Part shown: piece by piece, positions 32,531 through 42,272 of the stretch
How the letters are laid out: each line of letters opens with the position of its first letter
Position numbering within the stretch: the stretch's first letter is position 1
NCBI GenBank assembly: GCA_963575745.1
Contig: CAUYUJ010015283.1
Location: forward strand, 57,410 to 121,409
DNA length: 64,000 nucleotides
Source: Prorocentrum cordatum
Taxonomy: Eukaryota > Sar > Dinophyceae > Prorocentrales > Prorocentraceae
Direction: 5' to 3'
The notes under the pieces: generated by a model
What the model saw: the letters and a program-made list of their open reading frames with translations, nothing else
Database searches by the model: none
Told to the model about the DNA's origin: nothing
Made by a program: the position numbers and the translations under genes

Positions 32531-32767
32531 TTCCTTTTGCTGGAGCCCATCCTTCTTCTCGCCTGCCTCGCGAGATTCGCAGCTGCGTATGGTTGGGCCC
32601 CTCGCCAGGATAAGTTGTTACAGACAAGCTGTTTAGAGAAGAAACGCACTGGCATTGTAAAAGATGTAAACAGTAGTCTTCACAGGGGACGCTCTTGAGG
32701 CCGACAAGCATAGCACGTGTTTCCCCAATGTTGCTTGCCTAAGGGGTTCTCATTTGGTTAAAGGTTG

Positions 32768-32900
32768 GTGCCTCGGGGGGTCACTTTGCCCTTTGCGCGG
32801 AGGTTTCTCGGGTTCCTCAGGTTCCCCGCCCCCAGTGCCTCGGGGGGGTATTTTGCCCGTTGCACGAAGGTTCCTCGGGTTCTTCGGGTTCCTATGCCAA
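32768..32900. repeat. 67-bp tandem duplication
   Basis: Two units begin GTGCCTCGGGGGG at 32768 and 32835, each followed by TTTTGCCCNTTGCRCGRAGG and TCGGGTTC steps. Confidence 0.75.
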
Positions 32901-33048
32901 GCAATGCCATGCACTGCGCCCATGCAATAGGAAGCTTTCCCCTAGTTGGGGTCACGCCAGGGTCATGGGGACCGAAGCGGCGTGCGCCACGTGAAGATAT
33001 GAATTGGGGAGATGAAGAGTGTGCGCCGCATGCCTATTGGGAAGGCCT

Positions 33049-33385
33049 TACGGCCAGTGCCGCCGACCCGGTGTGCGGGAGCTCTCCCAGGACCCCTCGC
33101 TGGGATCCCCCCTGGGACCCCCCCGCGCGACCGCCCCGCAGGACCTTCTGGCGACCCTCTTCTGGACGGCACTTTGACCCGGGACCACCCACCCACCCAC
33201 CTACCCCTGGAACCCCCCCAGCGGGGAAGGGATCGAAGGGAAGAGGGTTCGTTCCATTCGACTGAACTGCGACTTTCCTCCACTTCCTTGTGGCTGGCGG
33301 TTGGAGAGGAGGGCCCAGGGAAGTGGGGGGGCGGCGATGGCGGTGGCCGAAAGCCCTCGCCGCATAGTGCGATTCGATTGGCATG
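33049..33385. repeat. GGAAGGGATCAAGGG dispersed repeat, copy 3
   Basis: It opens with TTACGGCCAGTGCCGCCGAC, matched at 15500-15523 just left of another repeat array. It continues through CCCCCTGGGACCCCC steps, GGGGAAGGGATCGAAGGGAA and TTCCATTCGACTG. The (GAC)n tract of the other two copies is absent. Confidence 0.6.
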
Positions 33386-33424
33386 GTGAAAGGACGTGCA
33401 CCATAGGTCGGTCCAAGTCGCGAA

Positions 33425-33823
33425 GTGGCGTCAGGGGTTGCAGGCTCGCGCTCAGCGTTCAGCGTGACAAAGGATCAGAGCTTGAGGGTGAATGGCTGTT
33501 GGACGAGGGAGCCCGCGTGGGAGTTCATCCTCGCGTGGGCTGGACTGATGCACGGGGCGGGGGCCTTCGAAGCATATGCGGCGCCCCCAGGCGCCAGCGT
33601 ACCGTCAAAAGGAGGATGCGGGTTGGCTCAGTGACCAGAAGTGAGCGCCCAGGCAGATTTTCATAAGCGCCTTTGAGCGGGGTGTCGACGTCACCTCGGC
33701 AGCGCGCACCCTGCTGGTGCCCCCGGTTCGGCCGGCACAGAAGTCTGACGACGACAAGATGTTGCAGTTGGTGTTGAAGAAGTCGGTGGTGCAGGCCAGC
33801 CAGCCGGCGGCGCGGAAGTTTCC
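33425..33823 (+). other. Two coding-like patches, unknown protein
   Basis: Patch one (33425-33634 frame) reads SAFSVTKDQSLRVNGCWTRE, PAWEFILAWAGLMHGAGAFE and stops at 33632-33634. Patch two, in another frame from about 33660, reads IFISAFERGVDVTSAARTLL, VPPVRPAQKSDDDKMLQLVL, KKSVVQASQPAARKF. Both have protein-like hydrophobic spacing. They could be exons separated by a ~30-40 base gap or a frame-shifted relic. From memory the second has the flavour of short, abundant helical proteins tied to dinoflagellate repeats, but I cannot confirm that. Confidence 0.35.
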
Positions 33824-34194
33824 TTGTCTTCCGCTTCTTTCCCGTGTCCCAATATGTTCTCGCCCTCCTGTTTCAATTTCTCAGCATGGTCAGCATCACG
33901 ACCATAATCATCTTCACATCATCAATACCACCTTCGTTCCTCCTCACTCCCACTTCCTTCTTCCTCCCTCGCTCCTTCACCCCCTCCCGCCCGCCTTCCT
34001 CGCCTCCCTCCCCTCTTTCCCCCCCCCCCGCCTCTCCTCGTACCCTTAACATTCAGGAGCAAAGATTTTAAATGATGACATTGATGCAGCCGACACAGCT
34101 GCGAAGCACGATGCCTCGTTGCATGTTCAGGCCAGCCACGGTGAATGCAAGCAAGTTGCCAGGAATGTGCAGTAAAGCCAAACCTTTTGCAGAA

Positions 34195-34402
34195 GCGTTG
34201 TTGCTGTTGGTGGTGTTGTTGTTGCTGCTGCTGTTGTTGTTGTTGGTGTTGGTTTTGTTGGTGTTGGTGTTGTTGTTGTGTTTGTTGGTAGTATTGTTGT
34301 TGATGATGGTCTTGATGTTGTTGTTGTTGGTGTTGTTGTTGGTGCTGTTGTTGTTGTTGTTGTTGGTGTTGTTGTTGCTGCTGTTGGTGTTGTTGTTGTC
34401 TT
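34195..34402. repeat. (TTG)n microsatellite
   Basis: TTG triplets with GTG and CTG variants over about 200 bases, read as Leu/Val or, reversed, Asn/Thr runs. Confidence 0.95.
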
Positions 34403-34451
34403 TCCTAGTTGGCCGAAGCGACCTGAGTGAAGCCACACGCGACACCCCCAC

Positions 34452-35395
34452 TCCTCCTCCTCCTCCTCCTCCTCCCTCCTCCTCCTCCTCCTCCTCCTCC
34501 TCCTCCTCCTCCTCCTCCTCCTCCTCCCCCTGCCCCTCCTCCTCTCATCCTCCTCCTCCCTCCTCCCTCTCCTCCTCTCTCCTCCTCCTCCTCCTCTCTT
34601 GCTCCTCCTCCTCCTCCCTCCTCCTCCTCCTCTCTCCCTCCTCCTCTCCTCCTCCTTCTCCTCTCCTCCTCCTCCTCCTCCTCCTCTCCTCCTCCTCCCC
34701 TCCTCTTCCTCCTCTTCCTCCTCCTCCTCCTCCTCCTTTTTCTCCTCCTCCTCCTCTTCCTCCTCCGCTCACTCCTCCTCCCCCTCCCCCTCCTCCTCCT
34801 CCTCCTCCTCCTCCTCCTCCTCCTCCTCCTCCTCCTCTTCCTCCTCCTCCTCCTCCTCCTCCTCCTCCTCCTCCTCCTCCTCCTCCTCCTCCTCCTCCTC
34901 CTCCTCCCTCTCCTCCCTCTCCTCCTCCTCCTCCTCATCCTCATCCTCCTCCTCCTCCTCTTCCTCCTCCTGCTCCTCTGCTCCTCCTCTCCTCCTCCTC
35001 CTCCTCCTCCTCCTCCTCCTCCTCCTCCTCCCCCTCCTCCTCCTCCTCCTCCTCCTCCCCCTCTCCTCCTCCTTTGCTCCTCCTCCTCCTCCTCCTCACC
35101 CTCCTTCGTTTTCTTCCTCCTCCTCCTCCCACTCCTCTTCCTCCTCCTCCTCCTCCTCCTTCTCTCTCCTCCTCCTCCTCCTCACCCTCCTTCTTTTCTT
35201 CCTCTCTCCTCCTCTCCTCCTCCTCCTCCTCCTCCTCCTCCCCGCCACCTCCTCCTCCTCCTCCTCCTCCTCCTCCTCCTTCTCCTCCTCCTTTCTCCTC
35301 TCCGTCCTTCTCTTCCTCCTCCTCCTCCTCCTCATCCTTCTCCTCCTTCTCCTCCTCTCCCTTCTCTTCCGTTTCCTCCTCTTCCTTCTCTTCAT
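34452..35395. repeat. (TCC)n polypyrimidine tract, ~940 bp
   Basis: The longest simple repeat here: TCC triplets with scattered single-base breaks that rotate the frame. All three plus frames and all minus frames are long and open (up to 564 codons), which is expected of any uninterrupted triplet tract and carries no coding information. Confidence 0.97.
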
Positions 35396-35415
35396 GATAT
35401 CGACCATCAACGGGA

Positions 35416-35690
35416 GTGGTACAGATGTGTTTCGAAATTCAAGCGTTGCTTGCGATTCTGAGTTCTGTACAGTGCCCTCGGCCCAAGGGCTGTCCCAGGG
35501 GCCCGCGACAGCGCCGACAGATACGCAGGTGGCAGCGCCCAGGGAGGGAGGCCACAATCCTGATCCGGGTAATGCCGCACAGGAGTCCGCGGAAGTGCCG
35601 GCAGTCGCGCTCACCGCCCCTCCCGCTCCGCGGGGAGCACGCGCCAGGCGAGCCAGGAGGTGGCGAAGCTTCAGAGGTGCTCCGCTGCAG
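35416..35690 (+). other. Weak coding-like patch
   Basis: A plus frame reads SEFCTVPSAQGLSQGPATAP, TDTQVAAPREGGHNPDPGNA, AQESAEVPAVALTAPP: a Pro/Ala-rich, disordered-looking stretch with no domain. Overlapping frames are also open. Confidence 0.2.
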
Positions 35691-35794
35691 CCCGCCCGTC
35701 CCGCCGCGGGACGGCTGCGGCCCCCACCGGGCTCTCGCGCGCGTCTCTGCCAGCACCAGCCGCCGTTGGGCGAGGGGGCCTGGGGCCAGGGAGG

Positions 35795-36040
35795 AGGAGG
35801 AGGACGAGGACGACGAGCAGGAGGACGAGGAGGCGGAGGAGGAGGAGGAAGAGAAGCACCATACCAACTCTTGCAGTACACATCCTCGCCTCTTGGTCAT
35901 CCTTCTGCTGCTCCTCCTGCTCCTTGTCCTCCTCCTCCTCCTGCTCCTCCTCCTCCTCCTCCCCCTCTCTGCCCTCCTGCTCCTCCTCCTCCTCATCATC
36001 CTCCTCCTCCTCCTCCTCCGCCTCCTCTTCCTGCTCCCGT
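35795..36040. repeat. (GGA)n followed by (CTC)n, an imperfect inverted repeat
   Basis: GGA/GAC purine steps at 35795-35855 are followed, after a ~40-base non-repeat spacer, by TCC/CTC pyrimidine steps at 35900-36040. The two arms can pair as a long imperfect hairpin. Confidence 0.85.
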
Positions 36041-36283
36041 CCCTAACCATGTTGGATGCAGATGTTTGCGCGATCGGGTTTCCGCGCCCTCGTGCCCGAC
36101 TGGGATTGCTCAGTTTTCCAAGCAAGAGCTAGGGCAGTTCTGCCCGACATTTGCTTTTCACGCACGATCCTCGCAGGAGCTGCCCAGCGCTGCGAGCCCG
36201 CTTGCCCTCTCCAGCCGACGGGATGGCGCCGCCACCTGCGTCCTAGAAGCAAGCGTAGCTGTGTCGGTTCTGTACTCACAGTG

Positions 36284-36880
36284 GCTCTGGTGATCTTTCG
36301 GCCAATCCTGGGTACAAGATGTATTGCGGCGGGCGAGACAAGGCTGGCTGCGAAGGAATGCACAAAGGTGCTTACTTCCTGCACAATGTCGAGCCCAAGG
36401 TGCCGTCCATCCGCAAGCCGCTTCTTGGTGCTGGTGGAGGCACAGACAACGCCAGCAACTCTCGCACGGCGAAGCTGCTGATTCAGTTGCTGGCAGATGT
36501 CGCTGAGCTGGGGCGCCAGACGGCCCAGACGCCCCCTGCAGGATCGCGTCCCAACGCCGTCGTGGCCTCGGACGGGCCCCCCAGCGAGCGCAGCATGCGG
36601 CCCTCATAGCGCAGGTGGCTGCTCAGGAGAGCATCCACGCTGCCTGCGTCCGGGTCATGGGCATGGAAAAAAGGGCGGCTGATGCCCTGCAGGCAAAGGC
36701 CGATTTAGTGGTGAAGTGGCAGGCGAAGCACCGCTTTGCTCGCACATTCGCCAGCTATCCACCGAGCTGCAGACTGAGAATGGAAAGCTGCAGAGTTTGG
36801 AGAAGCTTGCAACTTCAAAGCAGGAGGAGCTCGTGGTGCTGCAGAAGGAGGCCCGGCGAGCCTCCCACAGGCGAACCTAA
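36284..36880 (+). pseudogene. Coding relic with C-terminal coiled coil, two frame changes
   Basis: Three plus frames read like one protein in succession. Frame A (about 36284-36600) gives KMYCGGRDKAGCEGMHKGAY, FLHNVEPKVPSIRKPLLGAG, SRTAKLLIQLLADVAELGRQ. Frame B (about 36588-36730) gives QHAALIAQVAAQESIHAACV, GMEKRAADALQAKADLVVKW. Frame C (about 36737-36880) gives CSHIRQLSTELQTENGKLQS, LEKLATSKQEELVVLQKEAR and stops with TAA at 36878. The last two segments have heptad-like spacing of a coiled coil. Frame changes near 36590 and 36735 point to a decayed gene, or to introns I cannot place. No family is recognised. Confidence 0.45.
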
Positions 36881-37099
36881 GTTACGAGTTATCGCGAAGA
36901 AGGCCTACGCGGCAACGTCGTCGTGGAACCCATGCCTCGATGTTCCACTAACTCGGGAAAGGGGGACCCCTCAAATCCTGTCTCGATGTAGCGTGGGTTC
37001 GGGCGATGTTGACTCATCTTCTCATGGCGTCTCCTCCTCCTCCTGCCCTCACCCCCCTTCAGGTTCAGTGCCTCGCTGTGGCTGTTGTGTTCCAGCGGC

Positions 37100-37262
37100 G
37101 TTGGGGAGGAGAAGAAACGGAAAAAGGAGTGGAGGAGGAGGGGAGGGGGAGGAGGAGGAGGAGGAGGAGGAGGAGGAGGAGGAGGAGGAGGAGGAGGAGG
37201 AGGAGGAGTAGGAGGAGGAGAGGAGGAGGAGGAGGTGGAGGAGGAGGAGGAGGAGGAGGATG
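37100..37262. repeat. (GGA)n polypurine tract
   Basis: GGA triplets with rare breaks, followed at 37321-37336 by a short (GCA)n run. Confidence 0.95.
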
Positions 37263-37399
37263 TCTTCGACGTTGTTGTTTCTTGTGGAGCCGTCGTAGGC
37301 CTCGTGGGATCCTCAGAGCCGCAGCAGCAGCAGCAGAAAGGTGAGGAGGAAGGGCCAGAGGGGCCAGAGGGCGAGAAGGAGCAGGCTCTGTCAGGAGCA

Positions 37400-37820
37400 C
37401 TGCAGCCTTGCACAGTCAAGACGCTGAATTGAGGAACAGATCGGGTTCGGAAGGGATTCCCCCTGCTCCGAGGGCCCTGTCACGGCTGTTCTTCCAGCGC
37501 CCTCGTGCGACCTGGCGCTTCTTGGGCAAAGAATTGCTTCGGTCCCTATTCGGCGTGCCCTAAGGTTGTGGCTTGTATGAATCGTGCAGTGCCTTCGTCT
37601 TTCGCCCAAAGTGTTGGGACGGTGTCGTGGTCGTGTCTTCGTCTGACACTGCCGCGCTGCACTGTGCCTGTCGCTTTCGTCCGTGGTTGCTGCCGTGTGC
37701 GCGGCTCTAGCTGCACTGGTCATAGGAAGTAGCGCACGCACGCTTCGAGGCACGAGGAGAAGGTGGACGCGTTGGCAGAGGGAGAGCAGGATGGGAAGAT
37801 TGCGAAGGACGTGAGGGACG
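37400..37820. other. Low-repeat spacer
   Basis: Mixed sequence. Minus and plus frames are both open in places without recognisable content. Confidence 0.35.
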
Positions 37821-37926
37821 AAGAGCGAGCAGGCGGAGGAGGAGGAGGAGGAGCGAGCAGGCGGAGAAGGAGGAGGAGGAGGAGGAGGACGAGGAGGAGG
37901 AGGAGGAGGAGGAGGAGGAGAAGAGA
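37821..37926. repeat. (GGA)n polypurine tract
   Basis: GGA triplets with GCGAGCA interruptions. Confidence 0.9.
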
Positions 37927-38097
37927 GGGGCGGGAGGGAGAGGTTGTGAGCTCCGCACCCCGTTCTCCTGAGGCTCCCAGCGCCCTCAAAGAAGAAGAGC
38001 CAAACACCAACCACGAATCCAATCGAGGACAGAGCCGGAGAAAAGGCAGGATCGAGAGGGGTGGTGTGGGGGGGGGCTCTCAAGGAGCCGCAGACAT

Positions 38098-38275
38098 GCG
38101 TCAGGGCGCGTGGATGAGCGACGGGTCCAGTTTCCGCGCAGAAGCGGCGCGCCCCGTCGCCGAATCGGGCGGCATTGACCTCGTGTGCCTGAAGGTCATT
38201 TGCCCCGACCTGTGCGTGGGTGTGGCGCCCACGCGCTAGATCCACGGATCCGCAATTCATGTTGCCCGACTGGGG
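38098..38275. mobile_element. Possible inverted-repeat element with TGGATTAGCGA, diverged copy
   Basis: GCGTGGATGAGCGACGGGTC at the left and, about 130 bases on, TAGATCCACGGATCCGCAAT then TCATGTTG correspond to the left and right parts of 10478-10660 (GCGTGGATTAGCGACGGGTC and ATCCATGGATCGCTAATCCA). Moderate similarity only. Confidence 0.4.
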
Positions 38276-38342
38276 ATCTGGAGCTGGCTCGGGGGCCGTC
38301 GGACCTGTTCCATCCGCTGCGCCTCGCCAGTCGCCGTTGCCC

Positions 38343-38357
38343 GTGCCGTTGCCGTTG

Positions 38358-38390
<33 letters not shown>

Positions 38391-38480
38391 TCGTCGTCGT
38401 CGGCGTCGTCGTCATCGTCGTCATCGTCGTCGTCGTCGTCGTCGACTCCTTCGTCGTATCCTTCCTCCTCGTCGTCGTTT
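38343..38480. repeat. (CGT)n microsatellite
   Basis: CGT/CGTCAT triplets over about 130 bases, reading as Ser or Arg runs and, reversed, Asp or Thr runs. Confidence 0.95.
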
Positions 38481-38664
38481 CCACAGCGCTGCTGCCGTTC
38501 AAGACGGCGTCGGCAGGCGCTGGTCGTGGCCACAGCACGGGCAGCCCAGATTCTCCGTTGCGGCCCGAGGTCGAGGAGAAGGGCAAGGATGAGGAGGTAC
38601 TCAGACGCATTATCTGCACCCTCTCCCCGTCCGACTGTCTCTTCATCCCGTTGTACGGTTTACT

Positions 38665-39010
38665 TTGTGGGTATTGTTCTGGGGGACATTGGGATCCAGT
38701 CGACACTCCGATGGGGCCTCAAAACGCTGCTTCGGAGACTGTCCCGCATTGCCTGTCGCTCTCAACACCAAGAGCGAAACGACAACGAAACACGTTGTTT
38801 TCGTGGACGCCGTGTTTATTTCCGATCTCACCCTTACGCTCGGAGCGGCTGCTGCGATTGGGCACTGGCCTCCTGCGCCAGCTGCCGCTTCATTGGTTTC
38901 CCTGGCGCTCCACTTGGAACAGCGTTTGGACCAATCAGATGACTCGGCCTGGGGCCGAGGGATCCGAAGGGGGGGTGTCTGGGAAAGCCTGGATTACAAG
39001 AATTGTTGTG
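38665..39010 (+). other. Coding-like patch, unknown protein
   Basis: A plus frame open to 39159 reads GASKRCFGDCPALPVALNTK, SETTTKHVVFVDAVFISDLT, LTLGAAAAIGHWPPAPAAAS, LVSLALHLEQRLDQSDDSAW. The alternation of polar and hydrophobic segments is protein-like. Two other frames are open over part of the same DNA. No domain is recognised. Confidence 0.25.
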
Positions 39011-40022
39011 CGCAGCTGATTTCGGCCCGCCGCCCAGCACTATCCTCGATGCCTGGTCGCGCCAGGTGCCTCGAGGCGCTTGGAAACCCAGCTGCATGCA
39101 GCCAGTTCGCCAGCTTCCCTTGTGTTGGCCTTTCTTTCGCTGCCCCCCGAGGCTCGTAATCGGCACTGCGTCTGACAAAGTTGTACACTATCCACGGCGT
39201 CTTGGATGCTTGGGGGAGGGATGCAAAAAAGCGGGGACTCAGTGGTTATGGAGAAAACAGGTCTCGCCAGAGGCCAACATGTGTCCATCATAGCAATTGC
39301 GTCCCGGGCTTCTAAGGAAGGGAGTCCGACCATCCGAGACGCAGCGGATACGAATCAAATGTTGCCCGCAACTTGACACGATTGAGCGTGCATCAGCTGC
39401 TCGGCTTTCGAGGGGCTCGGCTGCAGGGGCGTGAGGTGATGCTTCCGCTCGTTGTCTCGGCAGCGCGACCAGATCCTTTCTCGACGGTTCCCCCCCTGAC
39501 GCTCCGCCAGCACGCGATTGCAGAACCAAGATCATGAGACAAGGACCGCTCCAGGCTCAGGAGGGGCCCCGGTTTCCGGACCGCTCCTGAGACCTAGGTC
39601 GGCGGACCTGCTTGTGGCCGAGGCTCGCCGCGGCCAGAAGAGCCCTTGCGTTCTTTGAGCCAGCGCTTCTGCATGGCAGCACGGCGACTGCCCGAGAAGC
39701 TGGGCCACCCGCCACCCGCAGGAGCGCGAAGAGAGCCGCGATCCGCGGTCTGGGCCCGAGAGTTGTCCTGCCCCAGGGGGCGGCGCGAGAGCGCGAAGAT
39801 GACCGCGGTTCGCGCTGCATGCGGCACGGCAGAGTTGGGTGGCCTATAGGGGACTCGTGGTTCCCTCTCCGCCGCGGGCTTGCAGCTCCGCGTCCCCGTA
39901 CTGGCTCAGATTGGGTTCTGCATGCTCTGTCTGGTCTTCCTCGGCGTTCTCCCTGTACTCCCTGCTGGCCCGCGCTGCCGGCCCGCGCTGCCCTGACTGT
40001 CGGCACCGAGGTGTAGCGCGTC
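39011..40022. other. GC-rich region, no gene called
   Basis: It holds a diverged relative of the 57-bp repeat at 12829 (about 39035-39105). Frames of 130-150 codons are open on both strands over 39557-40016 with Ala/Arg/Pro-rich content typical of GC-rich non-coding DNA. Confidence 0.35.
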
Positions 40023-40330
40023 GTGGACGAAAGCGGCGGAGAAGCGCGTGGAGGGGAGGGGAGGTGCTTGGGACAGCGCAGCAGGGAGAACCAACGACTG
40101 GTCCAGGTTTCCAGCGATGGGCGGTTCGAGTTTTCACATGGGAGGCGCGGAGCCGCAGCAAGGGGTCAGGAGGAGCAGGAGGAGGAACATGAGGAGCAGG
40201 AAGAGGAGGACAGCGACGACGACAAGAAGCTCCCTCTTGGACTCGAGGAGTGGCCCAGAGATCGCTCGCGAGGACCTTCCAGTGCCTGGTCTCCGTGGCG
40301 CGGCATCACTCAGACCGCAGATCGCAGTCG
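40023..40330 (+). other. Coding-like patch with acidic linker
   Basis: A plus frame reads QRSRENQRLVQVSSDGRFEF, SHGRRGAAARGQEEQEEEHE, EQEEEDSDDDKKLPLGLEEW, PRDRSRGPSSAWSPWRG before entering a (GAC)n tract. The start is uncertain: a stop lies just upstream and no ATG is close. No domain is recognised. Confidence 0.25.
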
Positions 40331-40336
40331 CATGTG

Positions 40337-40381
<45 letters not shown>

Positions 40382-40382
40382 C
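40331..40382. repeat. (GAC)n microsatellite
   Basis: About 17 uninterrupted GAC triplets. Confidence 0.97.
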
Positions 40383-40398
40383 GATTCTAGCTGGGAGG

Positions 40399-40415
40399 TC
40401 TGTAGCCATTTTGCC
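40399..40415 (+). other. Possible degenerate spliced-leader relic
   Basis: TCTGTAGCCATTTTGCC matches the first 17 bases of the dinoflagellate spliced leader at 15 positions, then diverges. It follows a triplet tract as the exact relic at 28469 does. It could be coincidence. Confidence 0.3.
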
Positions 40416-41195
40416 ATCCCCACGCCCACCCACCGCCACATTATGACACGTATTAAGTATACCATCTGCTTCACGTCCCAGGCGCCACTTTACGACCAAA
40501 CGGCTTTCGACAGTTTCGTGGAATGACCGTTACCGTTGGCGCTTGGTACCGGCGCCAGGAGCTATTCTGGCACATATTTGCCGTTGCAGAACCATGCGCG
40601 CACGTTTGTCGAACAAATATGCACCTAGAAGCGGGACTTCGCCGGTACCCCTCAATCAGGAACCCCCTTTTTGACAGAGAGAGAAAGAGAGAGTGAGATT
40701 GCAGGTCGCCGTTCCTTGAAGAAAAGTCTTCGCCGATTCGCGCGGGCCCCCGCACCTCCCAAGCCCTAACCCACCCCCCCTGGAACAGGCATGCGCTAGT
40801 TCTGGCGACTGCTTCAGTCTCCCCCTCAATGGGAGAAGAGGAGAGGGGGAAGGAGGGAGGGGAAGCGTAGAGCGGGGGAGGGGAGGGGAGGGGAGGGGCA
40901 GGCAGCAGGCAGGCGGTGCATGGAAGAGGAGGAGGAGGAGGTCGGACCACTGCGTGCCACTCGTGCGACCTGGCTCTTGGCGGGTCGTGTCCTGGACTGG
41001 GCGGGGCCGACAGCGGGCGCCCACACGGCTGCCTCGAGGCTGCGTCGTGGAGGTGCACCTGCAGTTTGGGCAGGCGCCTCCCTGGCATCTCCAGGGCCAC
41101 TGAGACTGACAAACCCGGGAAAGGAGGCGGAGGGGCAGCTACCCTTTACCTCCTCCCTCTCTCCTAAGTGCGTCCTGTCCGCCGTTCGGTTGTTC

Positions 41196-41222
41196 CTGGT
41201 CTCTCTCTCTCTCTCTCTCTTC
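41196..41222. repeat. (TC)n microsatellite
   Basis: About 13 TC dinucleotides. Confidence 0.95.
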
Positions 41223-41317
41223 GACTCTTTGTCGTTCTTGTTGCCCCTCCCCCTGGAGCTTCGGGTGGGGAAAGGTTTCGAGGGCCACCGCTTTTCGGAG
41301 AATCGAAGGTCCGTTGC

Positions 41318-41354
41318 TCGAAGGAGGAGGAGGAGGAGGAGGAGGAGGAGGAGG
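41318..41354. repeat. (GGA)n microsatellite
   Basis: About 11 GGA triplets. Confidence 0.95.
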
Positions 41355-41702
41355 GGGCACCCCCTCGGAGAACGGAAAAGGGAGAACGAGGCGAGGGGCA
41401 GTTTTGCACATGCCTCGAAGTGCCAGAGTCATACGAAGAGCCGCCGGTCGTTTGATGGCTGTAGCCTATTAGCCTATTGGGCCAGCCCCTGGGGCCTCCA
41501 AGACGGCCCGAGAGGCGCCCAAGAGGGCTCCAGGACTCCAGGACGGGAGGTGCGGCCAGCTCAGGCCAGAGCAGGAGTGTGGATTACGAGCCACGCTCCC
41601 GAGGCCTCTGGGAAAGTCACGCGGCGCAGTCCAAGACCGCCAGGAAGCGCTCGGGCCGGCCCGGAAATCTGGGGCCTGAAGCCTGTTTCAGAGCGTCTGC
41701 AC

Positions 41703-41750
41703 GGTTCAATATATGTGTATGTATGTATGTATATATATGAGAGAGAGAGG

Positions 41751-41780
<30 letters not shown>
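41703..41780. repeat. TATG microsatellite, (GA)n and A30 tract
   Basis: TATGTGTATGTATG steps, then GAGAGAGAGAGG, then 30 consecutive A (41751-41780), then AGAGAGAGATAG. The A tract could be a retroposition tail, but no poly(A) signal or source transcript is evident on its left. Confidence 0.9.
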
Positions 41781-41781
<1 letters not shown>

Positions 41782-41909
41782 AAACGAGAAAGAGAGAGAG
41801 ATAGATAGTTCGAAGGGACGCGGATAATCCATTTCGTGCCACGCGGCACGGTGGCGGATTTGAAAAGGGATCGGATCGGATCGGAGGTCCGCAAAAAGGG
41901 CTCTACTAG

Positions 41910-42240
41910 GAGCTGCCACCGCCGGAGGAAAGCAGCGAGGAGGAGGAGGAGGACGAGGAAGAGGAGGCGGAGGAGGAGCCTCCGTGGAAATGGAAACGGA
42001 GATGGAAGAGGACAGGCCTGTGGACGCCGCGGAACATGGCATGGAAGCAGCAGCTCCTGGGAGGAGGCAAGCAGAAGGCTCGGCGTGTGCGCGCGCGCCC
42101 TCCGGGGACAGGACGCGCTGTCGAAGGCGTCGCTGTACGCGGAGGAGGCCCGGCAGCGTCTTATCACGACCGAGATGCAGCTGCAGCAGTACACCTCGGA
42201 CACCAAGGCTGGGGGCGCAGACGGCCTTCAGACCAGCTGC
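41910..42240 (+). pseudogene. Coding relic with one frame change
   Basis: A plus frame open from just after the stop at 41907 reads ELPPPEESSEEEEEDEEEEA, EEEPPWKWKRRWKRTGLWTP, RNMAWKQQLLGGGKQKARRV. It then loses sense, while the next frame takes over with RALRGQDALSKASLYAEEAR, QRLITTEMQLQQYTSDTKAG (about 42091-42235), a helical stretch. The switch near 42090 suggests a one- or two-base indel in a former gene, or an intron. No family is recognised. Confidence 0.4.
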
Positions 42241-42272
42241 CGTGCGCGGCCGGGCGGGCTTGCTGTGTGCCG

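Noticed and set aside
34599-36293. 564-codon plus frame, and other very long frames at 3179-4813, 3645-4946, 59717-61150 and 62205-63377
   Set aside because: They are translations of triplet repeats, minisatellites or the 20-bp array. Several frames are open at once and none has a non-repetitive core or credible start.
41751-41780. A30 tract as the poly(A) tail of a retroposed mRNA
   Set aside because: No coding-like sequence or polyadenylation signal lies to its left, and it is embedded in (GA)n/(TATG)n microsatellite DNA, so slippage explains it better.
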